Origin: Nectonema munidae
Taxonomy: Eukaryota > Nematomorpha > Nectonematoida > Nectonematidae
Direction: 5' to 3'
Assembly: GCA_030549495.1 (NCBI GenBank)
Contig: JAUIRK010000993.1
Location: forward strand, 1 to 64,000
Length of the DNA stretch: 64,000 nucleotides
In this document: in pieces, positions 1 to 9,996 of the stretch
Position numbering within the stretch: the stretch's first letter is position 1
How the letters are laid out: the number at the start of each line of letters is the position of its first letter
The notes under the pieces: model-generated
Told to the model about the DNA's origin: nothing
The model's input: the letters and a program-made list of their open reading frames with translations, nothing else
Database searches by the model: none
Translations under genes and position numbers: made by a program

Positions 1-466
1 ATAATAAATTTATTAATAAAAATTGGAAAAAAAAAGATAAACATTGAATAGTGTATCGATCAAAATTAGCATCGCATAAATTCATTTCTGAAAGAGATCA
101 AAGGAAGATGGATCTTCATCGGGATGACTCCAACAGAAGTTATAAAAAAAGGAGAAAAGAAAGGTCAAAGGAAGTAAAATGCTCATCGAGATGCACTCCA
201 GCAGAATTTGGAAGAAGAGTAAAGACAAAAACAAACATGTACAAGAATATCATTCATAAGATATACACACAAATATAAAAGAAGTATTTATCTAACATAA
301 GTCAAGATATACATAAGCATAAACACGTATTCTCATGTATACATAGATAAACATATAATACATACATAAACAAAATAATACACACATATATATATATAAA
401 CATAATGAATACAAACATTAATATATAAAAGAATAATAAAAAAAAATATATATATATGTACATATA
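1..466. other. AT-rich flank and probable 3' UTR of LINE-A
   Basis: This stretch lies downstream of the stop of the minus-strand LINE ORF2 and probably contains its 3' untranslated tail. It ends in A/T simple sequence and TA-dinucleotide runs around 380-460. A motif containing ATCGRGATG-like sequence and CTCCARCAGAA occurs twice, near 117-140 and 184-207. A 75-codon frame at 51-278 is lysine/arginine rich and resembles nothing I know, so I do not call it a gene. Confidence 0.4.
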
Positions 467-3346
467 TTAACAAAATATTGTCCATGAATAGAAATGACCA
501 GAAAGAACAATATTTGTGACAGATTTTTTAAAACGATCATAGCAAGAAAAGTCAAGGTAGTCGCAAAAACAATTAATATGCTTAGTAGTCTTTAGGATTA
601 GAGACCTTAGTTGAGGGTGGCAATTTAATGACTCATAATGAAGGGAATTACTAGTTCTGGTAAAATACGAGTGATAACTATTATTTAAGGCGAAAAAAAT
701 AGAGAAGTCAGAAAAATGGAAAAGAACGTTGTAAAAGAGAATACAATGCATCATAGAGTTGATCTGAAAAATATCCAGCTCAGTATCCGAAGGTGAACAC
801 ATAAAATTATGGTACCTACAAATCAATTTATTTAATTTGTTGAGTAAAACCTTATTTGAAGAACCCCAAATAATATTAGCATATTTTAGATGCGTTTAAA
901 TATGTGAATAATAGAGGATCCTCCTAACTGAAGGAGGGAGGAAATTTTTATATTTGTAGAAAATGCCAGAAAAGCGGGACACCTTAGTTAGAACATTCTT
1001 GATATGCACAGACCAAGAGCGATTTTCCACGAAAAATAAACCCAAGTAATTGAATTGACTAACCCGTTCGATGGATTTATCATTAATTCTAACATTAAGA
1101 TTGGCAAACGCCTTGCTCCTAGTAAAAATTAAATATTTGCATTTGTCAAAATTCAAATGAATGTGATTATAATGAGACCACTGAAAAATATTAGATAAAC
1201 ACAAGTTAACATTGTTAATATCAGATATAGAAGACAAGTTAAAGGTTAGAGCCACATCATCAGCATAGATAACTGGAGAGCAGAAATAAGGCAAAATTTT
1301 CACAATATCATTTATAAATATAATAAATAAAAACGGCCCTAATATTGAACCCTGAGGTACACCAGATTTGATAAAATGTACTTTAGAATTGATACTGTTA
1401 TACGATACATAAAAATATCTGCCAGAGAGGTAAGATTTAAGCCAATCGTTGATATGTGATCTAAAGCCCATGCGAAATAACTTATATAATAGAAGAGAGT
1501 GAGATACTGTACCAAAAGCGTTAGAAAAATCAAGGAAAGTACAAATAGATGAATGAGAAATATTAGAAGAAATATCAAGAAAAAATCTAAGAAGGGCTAA
1601 TTCAGTAGACCTGCCCTTGGTGAAAGCAAACTGTCGTTCACTAATCAAGAAATATTTTTCAGCAAAACTAATCATCTTGGTAAGTATGAGTTTCTCAAAT
1701 ACTTTGGAAAAACTAGATATAATAGAAATAGGACGATAATCCTTTAAACAAGAGCCTTTTTTATTAGATTTAAGTATAGGAACTACTTTAGTATACTTCA
1801 AAATGTTAGGAAAAGTGCCAGAAAAAAAGGAAGAGTTATAAAGAAATAGCAAAACATCTTCAATTATAGGTAAAGATAAGACTAAGATATGCATGTCAAT
1901 GTCATCAAAACCACAGGCCTTTTTATTTTTAATGGAAGAAATTGCTACAATTAAATCATCACGAGTGAATGAAGTAGAAAAAAAAGTTTTTTCATTCAGA
2001 GGAACAACTCTATCAATATATTTATAACTATCAGCGTCCACATTTGCTTCAGAACTCGAAAAAGCTTGAGCAAAATCAGAAGAAGTGAAAGCATGAGACT
2101 CAGCCTACAATCTATTATTAAACAATTTATTTAAGGTTTTCCAAACTTTATTCTTTTGGCCAGATGTAAGTTTACAGCTGAAGTAGGCCGTCTTAGCCAA
2201 ATGAATTTTGTTTTTATAAAATTTTAGAAAATTTTTATATTTAAGGTTGATATCAAAAGTGTATTTATTCTTCAACTTTTTATATAATTTTTCTTTGATA
2301 GATTTTAGTTTACAAAGTTCAGTTGTGAACCAAGGATGTTTACTACTTGAACAATTAGTATTCTTAACTAACGGAAAGGATTCATTGAAAATTTTCCTAA
2401 AATGATTTAAGAATAAGTTAAATGATGTATCAGGATCAGAAATAGATAGAATATAACTGAAATCACAACTATTTAGACAATTAACAAAACGTAACCTATT
2501 AAAATGAGAAAAGACTCTTCTGAATGCTAGCCTGGGAGATAAATTTTGTCCAGAAGAGAAAAAATCAAATATTATAATATAATTCATATAATGATCTGAT
2601 ATATTGCAATTAATGTTAAAGGTTTTAAAATTGCAAGCAAAATTAATAAAAATATAATCAATGAGGGAACAAGAAGGGCGTGTAGCCTTAGTAATAGTCG
2701 GATAAAAGCTAAATTGGAAGAGTAAAGAAATAAAGTCTAAAATAGAATTGCAGGACTGAATTAAAAATAAATTCAAATTGAAATCACCGCAAATTAACAT
2801 ATCATTTCTGATCTCCTTTCCACTTAAAAAATAAGAAAGAAAAGATATGAAGTCAGAAGTATCAGAGGATGGTGGTCGATAAAGTGCAAGAATACCAACT
2901 TTCCGATGTGAGATAGTCAAAAAAAGAAAAACATAATCACAAATATTGTCGCCAACAGTGGCAGATTCGAATTCATTAACTATAAAGTGATTCCTATAAT
3001 AAATACCAATGCCACCACCTCTTTTTCGCCTACAGTAATATGAAAAGGAATAACCGGGAATATTGAAGTTAGAAAAACTATCATATTGCCAAATTTCTGT
3101 CAATACGAGAATATCAAAGCATAAACCAGACGTAGACAGAAAGAAATCCAAATGAGCAAACTTGGCATTGATGGACTGAATATTAAGATGCAGTACCTTA
3201 AGGCTATTAGCACTAGAGAATTCTTTGTATAGTTTAATATCAGAATCATCAATTGTGCAAGTAGGAAAAATTGAATTCCCCTCAAAAATAGAAGCAAAGA
3301 ATTCATTATCTAATATATCTTTAGAACTAGGACAATCAAGATTCAT
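467..3346 (-). pseudogene. LINE-A ORF2: endonuclease-reverse transcriptase with two in-frame stops
   Basis: One frame runs from ATG at 3346 to a stop at 467, about 959 codons, with a TAG near 2105-2107 and a TAA at 896-898. The N-terminal third has the apurinic endonuclease motifs: LNIQSINAKF, LTEIW, YRPPSS, ICGDFN, LIDYIF and ISDH, so the catalytic E, D, N and H are present. The reverse transcriptase shows YRPIS, FLDFSNAF, SGVPQGSILGP and the catalytic YADD. The thumb-like tail includes YANIIWGSS just after the second stop. The protein would nick target DNA and prime cDNA synthesis on it. The second stop falls where the 48.7-50.4 kb relative reads YPHIRYANLLWGSS, showing it is a point change rather than a frame error. 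Confidence 0.85.
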
Positions 3347-4367
3347 TCAAATTTTCATTCATAAGAAAATTTAAAAAGCTTTTATTTAACTTATCCTGAC
3401 GTTCTTTTAAATATTCCAAAGAAAGGCAACCCTTAGAGTTGCAAACATGATTGAATTCATGATTATTCGAAGCACAATTGTGACAAAAGACTTTATCTTT
3501 ATTATTACATTGGTCAGAAGCATGATCAAGACCACAGAACTTACAGGTAGGTTTAGTGGCTTTACAATCTTTGGAGTAATGATTATATTTATTACATCTA
3601 CTACAAGTTTTAATATGAGATCTCAGTAATTCAATGTCATGAGCAACACAGTTAATATATATATACTTCTTTAAAAAGACATTTTTAACTATCATATGAT
3701 TAAGTTTAATACCTATATTACAATATTTATCATTCCGTTGTACAAACTTAAACATATTCACTATATCGTTTTGATTTATATCATTTTGCATAGAAATAAT
3801 AGACTTAATTTCATCTAGCGACAATGCATTATCCACACTTTTTATACATAAATAGGGACTTCGTGGTTCCAAATTATCAAAGGCTATCCCATTATCATGT
3901 AGTGATTTTTTCAAAAAATCGAAGTTTGCAGCCGAAGAAGATTCCAAAATGAGTGAATTATTAATTGTTTTTTTGAATCTTTTAAAACATAATTTATTGT
4001 TACAAGGTTTTAGTTTTTTATTGATAGTCTCATTCACGCTTTCATTTGTTTCCTTATCAAAAAAATTTGGGATAGAAACCGTTTTAGAAGGGTCAAAGGA
4101 ATTAATCTTATGAGCAGGTTTTTTATCAATTAATATAGAAAAATAAGTTGGATAAATACTATTTTGAGAATTAAAGTTTTTCCTATCAATTAAACTATTA
4201 ACATTCTCCTTTATTCCTTTGATATCTTCCTCTAAAGTGGAATACTTATTAAAAATTAAATTATTTGCTTCTAGATTTTCATAAAAAGAAATTAATTTTG
4301 TCTTAATCTTCTTTTTACTTAACGTTTCTATTTTTCCTATTAAATCTTTTAGAGATTCAAGAGACAT
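3336..4367 (-). CDS. LINE-A ORF1 protein, nucleic-acid-binding with zinc knuckles
   Basis: This is an uninterrupted 343-codon frame starting with ATG (MSLESLKDLIGK). The first 60 or so residues are lysine-rich and probably helical or coiled coil. The middle (about 140-240) corresponds to the RNA-binding region seen in jockey-type ORF1 proteins. Three Cys/His knuckles lie near residues 250-310: CSRCNKYNHYSKDC is a classic CX2CX4HX4C, followed by CKFCGLDHASDQC and CHNCASNNHEFNHVC. The protein is expected to coat LINE RNA and form the RNP with ORF2. The stop codon TGA (3338-3336) lies inside the start of ORF2, giving an 11-nt overlap. The frame looks intact. Confidence 0.85.
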   Translation of the reverse strand: MSLESLKDLIGKIETLSKKKIKTKLISFYENLEANNLIFNKYSTLEEDIKGIKENVNSLIDRKNFNSQNSIYPTYFSILIDKKPAHKINSFDPSKTVSIPNFFDKETNESVNETINKKLKPCNNKLCFKRFKKTINNSLILESSSAANFDFLKKSLHDNGIAFDNLEPRSPYLCIKSVDNALSLDEIKSIISMQNDINQNDIVNMFKFVQRNDKYCNIGIKLNHMIVKNVFLKKYIYINCVAHDIELLRSHIKTCSRCNKYNHYSKDCKATKPTCKFCGLDHASDQCNNKDKVFCHNCASNNHEFNHVCNSKGCLSLEYLKERQDKLNKSFLNFLMNENLNES

Positions 4368-4500
4368 AATAAGTGGAAAATTAAAAAAAAAATAAATAAA
4401 TAGATAAATAAAGGATAAAATACAATATAAAAATTTATATTTAAATTCAAAAAATTTGAGCGGCTATGATTTAGTTGGAGTGAATCGTTACGTAAAAATT

Positions 4501-5040
4501 TGTATTTTACTAATTTTAAGCCTATTTATATCTTGTCTAATTTTTCAAAAATCCTTAAAAAATAATGTTATTTAAATCCTCCAACTGAAAATTTTCTAAC
4601 ATCTCTAATGAAGATTGTAATGAAAAAAATATAAGAAGTTTAAATTTTATTTACCTGCATTTTGATCTTAAAGCATTTTTATTATGAACCTTTCTTATCA
4701 TTTTCACTAATTTTATCAGGCACTATATCTTTAATTTTTCTTGATTTTAAATTACCCTACTGGTAAAAACAACCTTATATTAGTAACAACCTATGTTTAT
4801 AATAAAGAATTAACCCTATTACTTCATTAAATTTTAAAGCTAGCTAATTCGTGTCAATTGAAAATCTGCGATTATTATGTATATTCTAACAGAAGAACAT
4901 TATCACACATCCTCATTTTTATAGAAAATTCACAATAATCATAAGGTTTAAAAGAAACAACAATTGCTTTATTAATATTAATATGTTCATAGATAACTAA
5001 CACCAATTATTATCCAATAAGTTTACATTTTATTTCAAAA
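4501..5040. other. AT-rich spacer, no gene seen
   Basis: This stretch of about 540 bp between the 5' end of LINE-A and an old LINE scrap is strongly A+T rich. No frame of useful length or recognisable motif was found on either strand. It may include decayed LINE sequence continuous with the RT fragment at 5041-5450. Confidence 0.4.
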
Positions 5041-5450
5041 TTAGATAAAGTATCATGATTCAGCTTAGAGATATGGATAAAAGCACAAATATCATAAGCA
5101 TAGAGAAAAAAATTAAAATTTTTATAGATCGAGAATCTATCATTTACATAAATGATAAATAACACATGTCCTAGTACTGACCCTTGAGGGACGAGATCTA
5201 TTTATTAAATAGAAACCATAAATTTAAAAAATAGCCATAGAATCTTTATCAATCAAAAGATGATTAAATCTATCAAAAATTTTATAGAGAATAAAACAAG
5301 ATTTCATCCGCTTTTTTATAGAAAATTCTCCATTTCATTAACTAGGTAAGAGTTCAAAAACTCAGTTTAGTAGTTTTCAAGAAAACGAAATTGAGTCAAT
5401 TCATTGAATTGTATAATCAAGGTTTTTTCGTTAACTAAAGAACGAGATCC
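5041..5450 (-). pseudogene. decayed LINE reverse transcriptase fragment
   Basis: Reading the minus strand gives the RT core VPQGSVLGHVLFIIYVND at about 5195-5142. It is followed by a palm motif with YAYDIC in place of YADD, then a stretch resembling the same region of LINE-B. Upstream (about 5290-5250) FDRFNHLLI matches the AFDRVNHS motif. There is no continuous frame, since stops and indels occur throughout. It looks like an old copy related to LINE-B in opposite orientation, and both ends are blurred. Confidence 0.6.
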
Positions 5451-5872
5451 ATAATTTAAATGTTTAGGATTTTCTTTTAACTGGATTTACCATATGAATA
5501 TTTTGATCCTCTTTTTACATTTTTATTAAAACAGAAAAGTTTATGACTTCAACGTTGAAAGCAAAGAAGTTGATTTATTAACTTAATATGATTAATTGAA
5601 ATACCAATATATCTTAGCACTTATTATTCTTCATTCTGACAATAATAAAGAAAATCATGGGGGGATTTATCAATTTGAAAGAATATATTCCATTGTGAAG
5701 TTGTTGAATGTGAGCATTCTTGAGAGATGTAATGGAAACCATGTTAAATATTCCTCAAATTTCAGATCTGAAAATTATCACCGATATTTATTACATTTTT
5801 ATGTAAAATAATATGATTACTTTTCACCACTTTGATAATATAATTAATGTTTGACAAATATTTTCCTTAGAT
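5451..5872. other. AT-rich region upstream of LINE-B
   Basis: This region could hold the LINE-B 5' UTR or simply flanking DNA. A 71-codon frame at 5596-5811 has no recognisable motif. The in-frame triplet before the LINE-B ORF1 frame becomes a stop near 5850, so no upstream ATG can be joined to that frame. Confidence 0.35.
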
Positions 5873-6838
5873 TTGGAATTTGAAAACAAGTACTTATTTG
5901 AATCACGTATTTTATATTTTATTTTGATTTTTAATAATTTAATTAATGACTTTTTGGAGAAAAATACTGAAGACTTAACGGCAATATCGCATTCTTTAAA
6001 CCATGCGCAACAATCTGATAATTTCCGAAATAATTATTTTATTAAATATACTCCTAATTCACAAGACTCATCATCAACATACGCTGATGCTGTTAAAAAG
6101 GCTGATTACAGACAACACACATTATATGTAAAGTCAGAAAGCTTGGAATTGGAACAATTAGCTGAAAAAACATCACATGTTTTAAATGAAATCAAAGTTC
6201 TTTCGAATAAAAAGACCAAAAAGGTATTCAAAATTCGTTTTCCAGACAATCAAAGTCTACAAAAAGCTGAAAATCTTTTGAGTAAAGAAGAAAATATAAA
6301 AGCAACTAGATCCAAAGTACTCTTGCCAAAAGTATCATTTCTTACTTCACAAAGTATCGAAAATAGCTCATTAAAAGATCTAATTTTAAAGAAAAATGAA
6401 TATATCAATAATATGGTTGATGATGGCAAAACTTTCGAAGTACTATTTTCAAAAAATATAAAAAATGACAAGAAAATTGTTGTACTCAAATTAGCTCCTG
6501 AAAATTTTTCCTTTCTTAAAAAAAACCATTTTACTTTTTTCATGATGATGGAAGCCGTGAGGTGCAGACCATTTTTTTCACATATACAGTGCAGCAATTG
6601 TCTTCTTTTCGGTCACACCACTTCGCAGTGTAAAAAAGAATCAACTTGCAAGTATTGTGCCTTATCTCATAATCATACTTTATGTCCAGTCAAAGATGAT
6701 AAAACAAAGTACAAATGTTATACCTGTACCAAAAATGGGGAGTCAACATCTAATCATGCATCAATGAGCTATGTTTGTCCATATGTTATGAAAGAACTAA
6801 AACGTGTTGAAAGCATCACCCTCCTTGATGATGATTAG
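5873..6838 (+). CDS. LINE-B ORF1 protein, probably N-terminally truncated
   Basis: This open frame of about 321 codons ends with TAG at 6836-6838. Three Cys/His knuckles lie in the last third: CSNCLLFGHTTSQC (CX2CX4HX4C), CKYCALSHNHTLC, and a spaced third one starting CYTC. Residues about 75-110 (TYADAVKKADYRQHTLYVK) resemble the linker and RNA-binding start of jockey-type ORF1 proteins. The frame opens only at a TTG; the first in-frame ATG is far inside, near residue 180, and a stop precedes the frame near 5850. The true start is therefore missing, or translation uses a non-AUG codon. Confidence 0.7.
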   Translation: MEFENKYLFESRILYFILIFNNLINDFLEKNTEDLTAISHSLNHAQQSDNFRNNYFIKYTPNSQDSSSTYADAVKKADYRQHTLYVKSESLELEQLAEKTSHVLNEIKVLSNKKTKKVFKIRFPDNQSLQKAENLLSKEENIKATRSKVLLPKVSFLTSQSIENSSLKDLILKKNEYINNMVDDGKTFEVLFSKNIKNDKKIVVLKLAPENFSFLKKNHFTFFMMMEAVRCRPFFSHIQCSNCLLFGHTTSQCKKESTCKYCALSHNHTLCPVKDDKTKYKCYTCTKNGESTSNHASMSYVCPYVMKELKRVESITLLDDD

Positions 6839-9743
6839 AGGTAAAAACTTATTGTACGATACTAACATACATTTCGATACTTACAGTCAGCTCAAAGGTT
6901 CACATGAAATTTATTTAAATTCGAAGTTTTTAGGCTTATATGACATGAACATTTTATCTCTTAATGTTCAATCGTTAAGAAGCAAATTCAATGAGCTTGT
7001 AATCTTTTTGAACAGGTTTTCTACATTTACGTTAAAAGATTTGTCTGTAATATGTTTACAAGAGACATGGCTGGACCAAAATGAGAATCATTTCCATCTT
7101 CCCAATTATTCTACTATAAGCATACCAAAAAGATGTTCTAAGCATGGGGGACTTTTATTTTTTATCATGAAGGATATTAATTATCAAATTGGTAGAACCG
7201 CATACTGTTTTGAGTCTTTTGAATATCATAGTATTAACCTGTACCTGAAAAATCAAAAATCTGTTACTATTCACAATATTTATAGATTGCCAACAATCAA
7301 AAAAGATCTAGTAAACGAATTTTTTTATTTTTTCGAAAACTTGATCTTCAATATTGACCGAAATAACGTCAATATTTTCTGTGGGGATTTTAATTTTGAT
7401 TTATTTCAAATGGAGAACTTTTCAACTCAAAAGTTATTTAATTTGATAATAGCTGGCTCACTAATTCCAACTATTACCCTTCCAACACGATACGAATCTG
7501 AAACCTTAATTGATAACTTTTTTTTAAATGAAAATAATGTTGACTATAAATCATTCAATTGTATGTCCTTCTTTTCCGATCATATACCGATACTTTTATC
7601 TCTCAATTTTAAAGTTAATAAAATAAAAGAAAAGTTAAGAGAAAAATTCAACCGGAACATATTCTCTTCATTGTCTAGTCAAATAGATTGGGTTTCAATT
7701 ATTGAGTTGTACCCAAATAACCCTTCAAGAATTTTTGAGCAAATGATTTCTCAAATTTCTTACATGGTCAATGAGTGTACTTCATTTGTTAAGTTTAGTA
7801 CCAACAAATACAAGGAAAACTTTAGTTCCTGGATCACTGATGAAGTCATACAAATGATAAAATTACGAGATAAATTGCGTCGAAAATGCAAAAAGAGTAC
7901 TGATTTGAACATTAAAAAAAAGTATACTTTATTAAGAAATCGTATAAAGTATAAGATAAGGGAGTTGAAGCAAAAGTATTACTCAACGGTTTTTCACAAC
8001 AGTGATACTACTCAGAAAACTTGGTCAAGTATTAACATGATCCTAAAAGGAAAGAAAAATAACAAAATATTAATTAAAAGAGATAATCAGTATTATGATG
8101 ACTTTACCCTTGCAAACATTTTCAACGAAAGCTTTGCTTGTATTCAAAATGATTCGTTGCCAAATCGGAAAAACTTTAATTTTCTTGACAATACAATGAA
8201 TTTTTTTGAATTCGAACTGTGTTCTAATGAAATTCTATTATTCGTTATTGACAAAATGAAAATGAATGAAGCGAAAGATATATATGGGATTTCCATAAAT
8301 CATTTGAAGTTAATAAAATCTGACATTTGTATTGTTTTGTGTGAAGCTATCAATCTCTGCTTAATAAGTTGCATCTTTCCTGAAATCCTTAAACTACATA
8401 AAGTTGTTCCAGTGCATAAGAAAAATGATAGGAACTGTATTGATAATTACAGACCAATTTTAATTATTCCTGCAGTTTCTAAAATATTTGAAGAGTTCAT
8501 TCATTTTCAGCTAAAAGCTTATTTGAACTCAATAAATTACTTGAATGACCATCAATTTGGATTTCGCCAAAATTACTCCACTGAGTCTTTTCATTCATGT
8601 TTGATTCATAAAGTAGTCAATATTCTAGAACAGAAGGATGATGCAGTACTTTTTCTATTTGACCTGTCAAAGGCTTTTGATAGAGTTAATCACTCGACAG
8701 TTTTAAAAAATTTGAATCAATGTGGTTTTAGTGAAAACGCTTTACTTTTTCTGAACTCATATCTCACAAATAGACACCAAATTCTTAAAGTTAATGATGC
8801 ATTTTCTGGAAAATTATCAATAGGAAATGGTGTCCCACAAGGTTCGATTTTGGGGCCAATACTTTTTAATGTCGCTATCAACAGCATTTTCTTCCTTGAT
8901 ACATTTTTTGAATTTCTGATATATGCAGACGACATTTGCGTATACTTTCCAATGTCTAAAATAAAATATGGTGAATTTATCGATACAATATGTTTGAACA
9001 ACAGTCTAGATAAACTTTACAGTTGGTGCTCTGAGAATAATTTAATTTTGAGTAAAAACAAATCTAAATGCATGATAATCTCAAATAAAAAGAGAAAATA
9101 TAATTTTTTGGAGTCTACTGGAATTCCTGAAGTAAGTAGTATGAAAATACTTGGGTTACAATTTGATAATAAAATGCAATTTAGGCATCATATAGATAAA
9201 TTAGCTCACGACCTGAATCGAGTGATTGGTATACTATACTTTACTAAAAATATTTTTCCTTTGAATATTAAACTTATGCTTTATAAACAATTGTTCATTT
9301 CTTATACAAACTATAGCATTATAAACTGGTATCCAAAAGGTAAAAAACGAATACAAATTCTTCAAAAAAGGGCTATCAGAGTGATTTTTAATTTGAAAAA
9401 GAATGAGCACACATCGGAAATCTTTATTCAAAATAATATTCTGTGCATTGACGAGATTTTCAAACAAAGGATCGGTGTATTCCTCTATAAGTACTTCAAC
9501 GGTCATTTACAAAATGTGTTTGGGCAAATGATAAGATATAATGAAAATCCGAAATATATCACTAGGAATTCCAATAAACCCCTGAAAGTTTCATACAGAC
9601 TTAAAAGTTCAGATATCTCACTAGTAAAAAAAGTAAATGAGTTTTATATTGAAAATTTACAACTTTTCGATCATATATCTATATCTTTGCTTACATTCAA
9701 AAAGAGAATAAAATATCATCTTTTAAGTTCGCGTTTAAACTAG
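6828..9743 (+). CDS. LINE-B ORF2: intact endonuclease-reverse transcriptase, 971 aa
   Basis: I chose ATG 6828 because it gives an 11-nt overlap with ORF1 just like LINE-A; the upstream GTG/TTG triplets are unlikely starts. The endonuclease domain covers about residues 40-260, with LNVQSLRSKF, LQETWL, IYRLP, FCGDFNFDL, LIDNFF and FSDHIPI. RT motifs follow: NYRPILIIP, LFDLSKAFDRVNHS, NGVPQGSILGPILF and the catalytic IYADDIC. The C-terminal thumb region includes LGLQFDNKM and the INWYPKGKKRIQILQKRAIR segment typical of CR1/jockey RTs. No internal stop or frameshift is seen and all catalytic residues are in place, so the enzyme could be active. Confidence 0.88.
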   Translation: MMIRGKNLLYDTNIHFDTYSQLKGSHEIYLNSKFLGLYDMNILSLNVQSLRSKFNELVIFLNRFSTFTLKDLSVICLQETWLDQNENHFHLPNYSTISIPKRCSKHGGLLFFIMKDINYQIGRTAYCFESFEYHSINLYLKNQKSVTIHNIYRLPTIKKDLVNEFFYFFENLIFNIDRNNVNIFCGDFNFDLFQMENFSTQKLFNLIIAGSLIPTITLPTRYESETLIDNFFLNENNVDYKSFNCMSFFSDHIPILLSLNFKVNKIKEKLREKFNRNIFSSLSSQIDWVSIIELYPNNPSRIFEQMISQISYMVNECTSFVKFSTNKYKENFSSWITDEVIQMIKLRDKLRRKCKKSTDLNIKKKYTLLRNRIKYKIRELKQKYYSTVFHNSDTTQKTWSSINMILKGKKNNKILIKRDNQYYDDFTLANIFNESFACIQNDSLPNRKNFNFLDNTMNFFEFELCSNEILLFVIDKMKMNEAKDIYGISINHLKLIKSDICIVLCEAINLCLISCIFPEILKLHKVVPVHKKNDRNCIDNYRPILIIPAVSKIFEEFIHFQLKAYLNSINYLNDHQFGFRQNYSTESFHSCLIHKVVNILEQKDDAVLFLFDLSKAFDRVNHSTVLKNLNQCGFSENALLFLNSYLTNRHQILKVNDAFSGKLSIGNGVPQGSILGPILFNVAINSIFFLDTFFEFLIYADDICVYFPMSKIKYGEFIDTICLNNSLDKLYSWCSENNLILSKNKSKCMIISNKKRKYNFLESTGIPEVSSMKILGLQFDNKMQFRHHIDKLAHDLNRVIGILYFTKNIFPLNIKLMLYKQLFISYTNYSIINWYPKGKKRIQILQKRAIRVIFNLKKNEHTSEIFIQNNILCIDEIFKQRIGVFLYKYFNGHLQNVFGQMIRYNENPKYITRNSNKPLKVSYRLKSSDISLVKKVNEFYIENLQLFDHISISLLTFKKRIKYHLLSSRLN

Positions 9744-9996
9744 TTCATAATCTAAATTCAAATTTTTAGCATGTGAAACTTTAAGCTTACCTGTTTGTTA
9801 CGAAATTGTTATTATCTACAAATAACTAATCGGGAAAATCTGAGTAACGGCCATTTTGGCTATTGATTTATCCCATAACGATGATCTTGTACAACATCTG
9901 AATGTTCATATTATGAGTATACATGCACTCATTTTATTTAATTATGATTCTTTTGAACTTTTTCATATCAATAAATTTTTTTTCTCTCTCTCTCTC

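Larger units (their letters stand above)
467..4500 (-). mobile_element. LINE-A: nearly full-length jockey/CR1-like non-LTR retrotransposon
   Basis: A complete LINE layout reads on the minus strand: ORF1 with three CCHC-type zinc knuckles (4367-3336), then ORF2 with an apurinic-type endonuclease and a reverse transcriptase (3346-467). The two ORFs overlap by 11 nt. The 5' UTR probably reaches about 4500 and the 3' tail continues below 467. Endonuclease plus RT without RNase H, with a knuckle-bearing ORF1, fits the jockey/CR1 group; the exact clade is not resolved. Only two in-frame stops interrupt ORF2, so the copy is fairly young. A truncated relative lies at 48690-50380. Confidence 0.85.
5873..9995 (+). 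mobile_element. LINE-B: non-LTR retrotransposon with intact ORF2
   Basis: ORF1 with zinc knuckles (5873-6838) and a full endonuclease-RT ORF2 (6828-9743) overlap by 11 nt. A 3' UTR of about 240 bp ends near an AATAAA-like motif at about 9970, followed by a T run and a TC dinucleotide tail. It belongs to the same broad jockey/CR1 group as LINE-A but the proteins are clearly diverged. The uninterrupted ORF2 suggests a recent insertion. ORF1 has no ATG at its N-terminus, so the copy may be 5'-truncated. A relative broken by other insertions lies at 33.5-37.9 kb. Confidence 0.85.
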
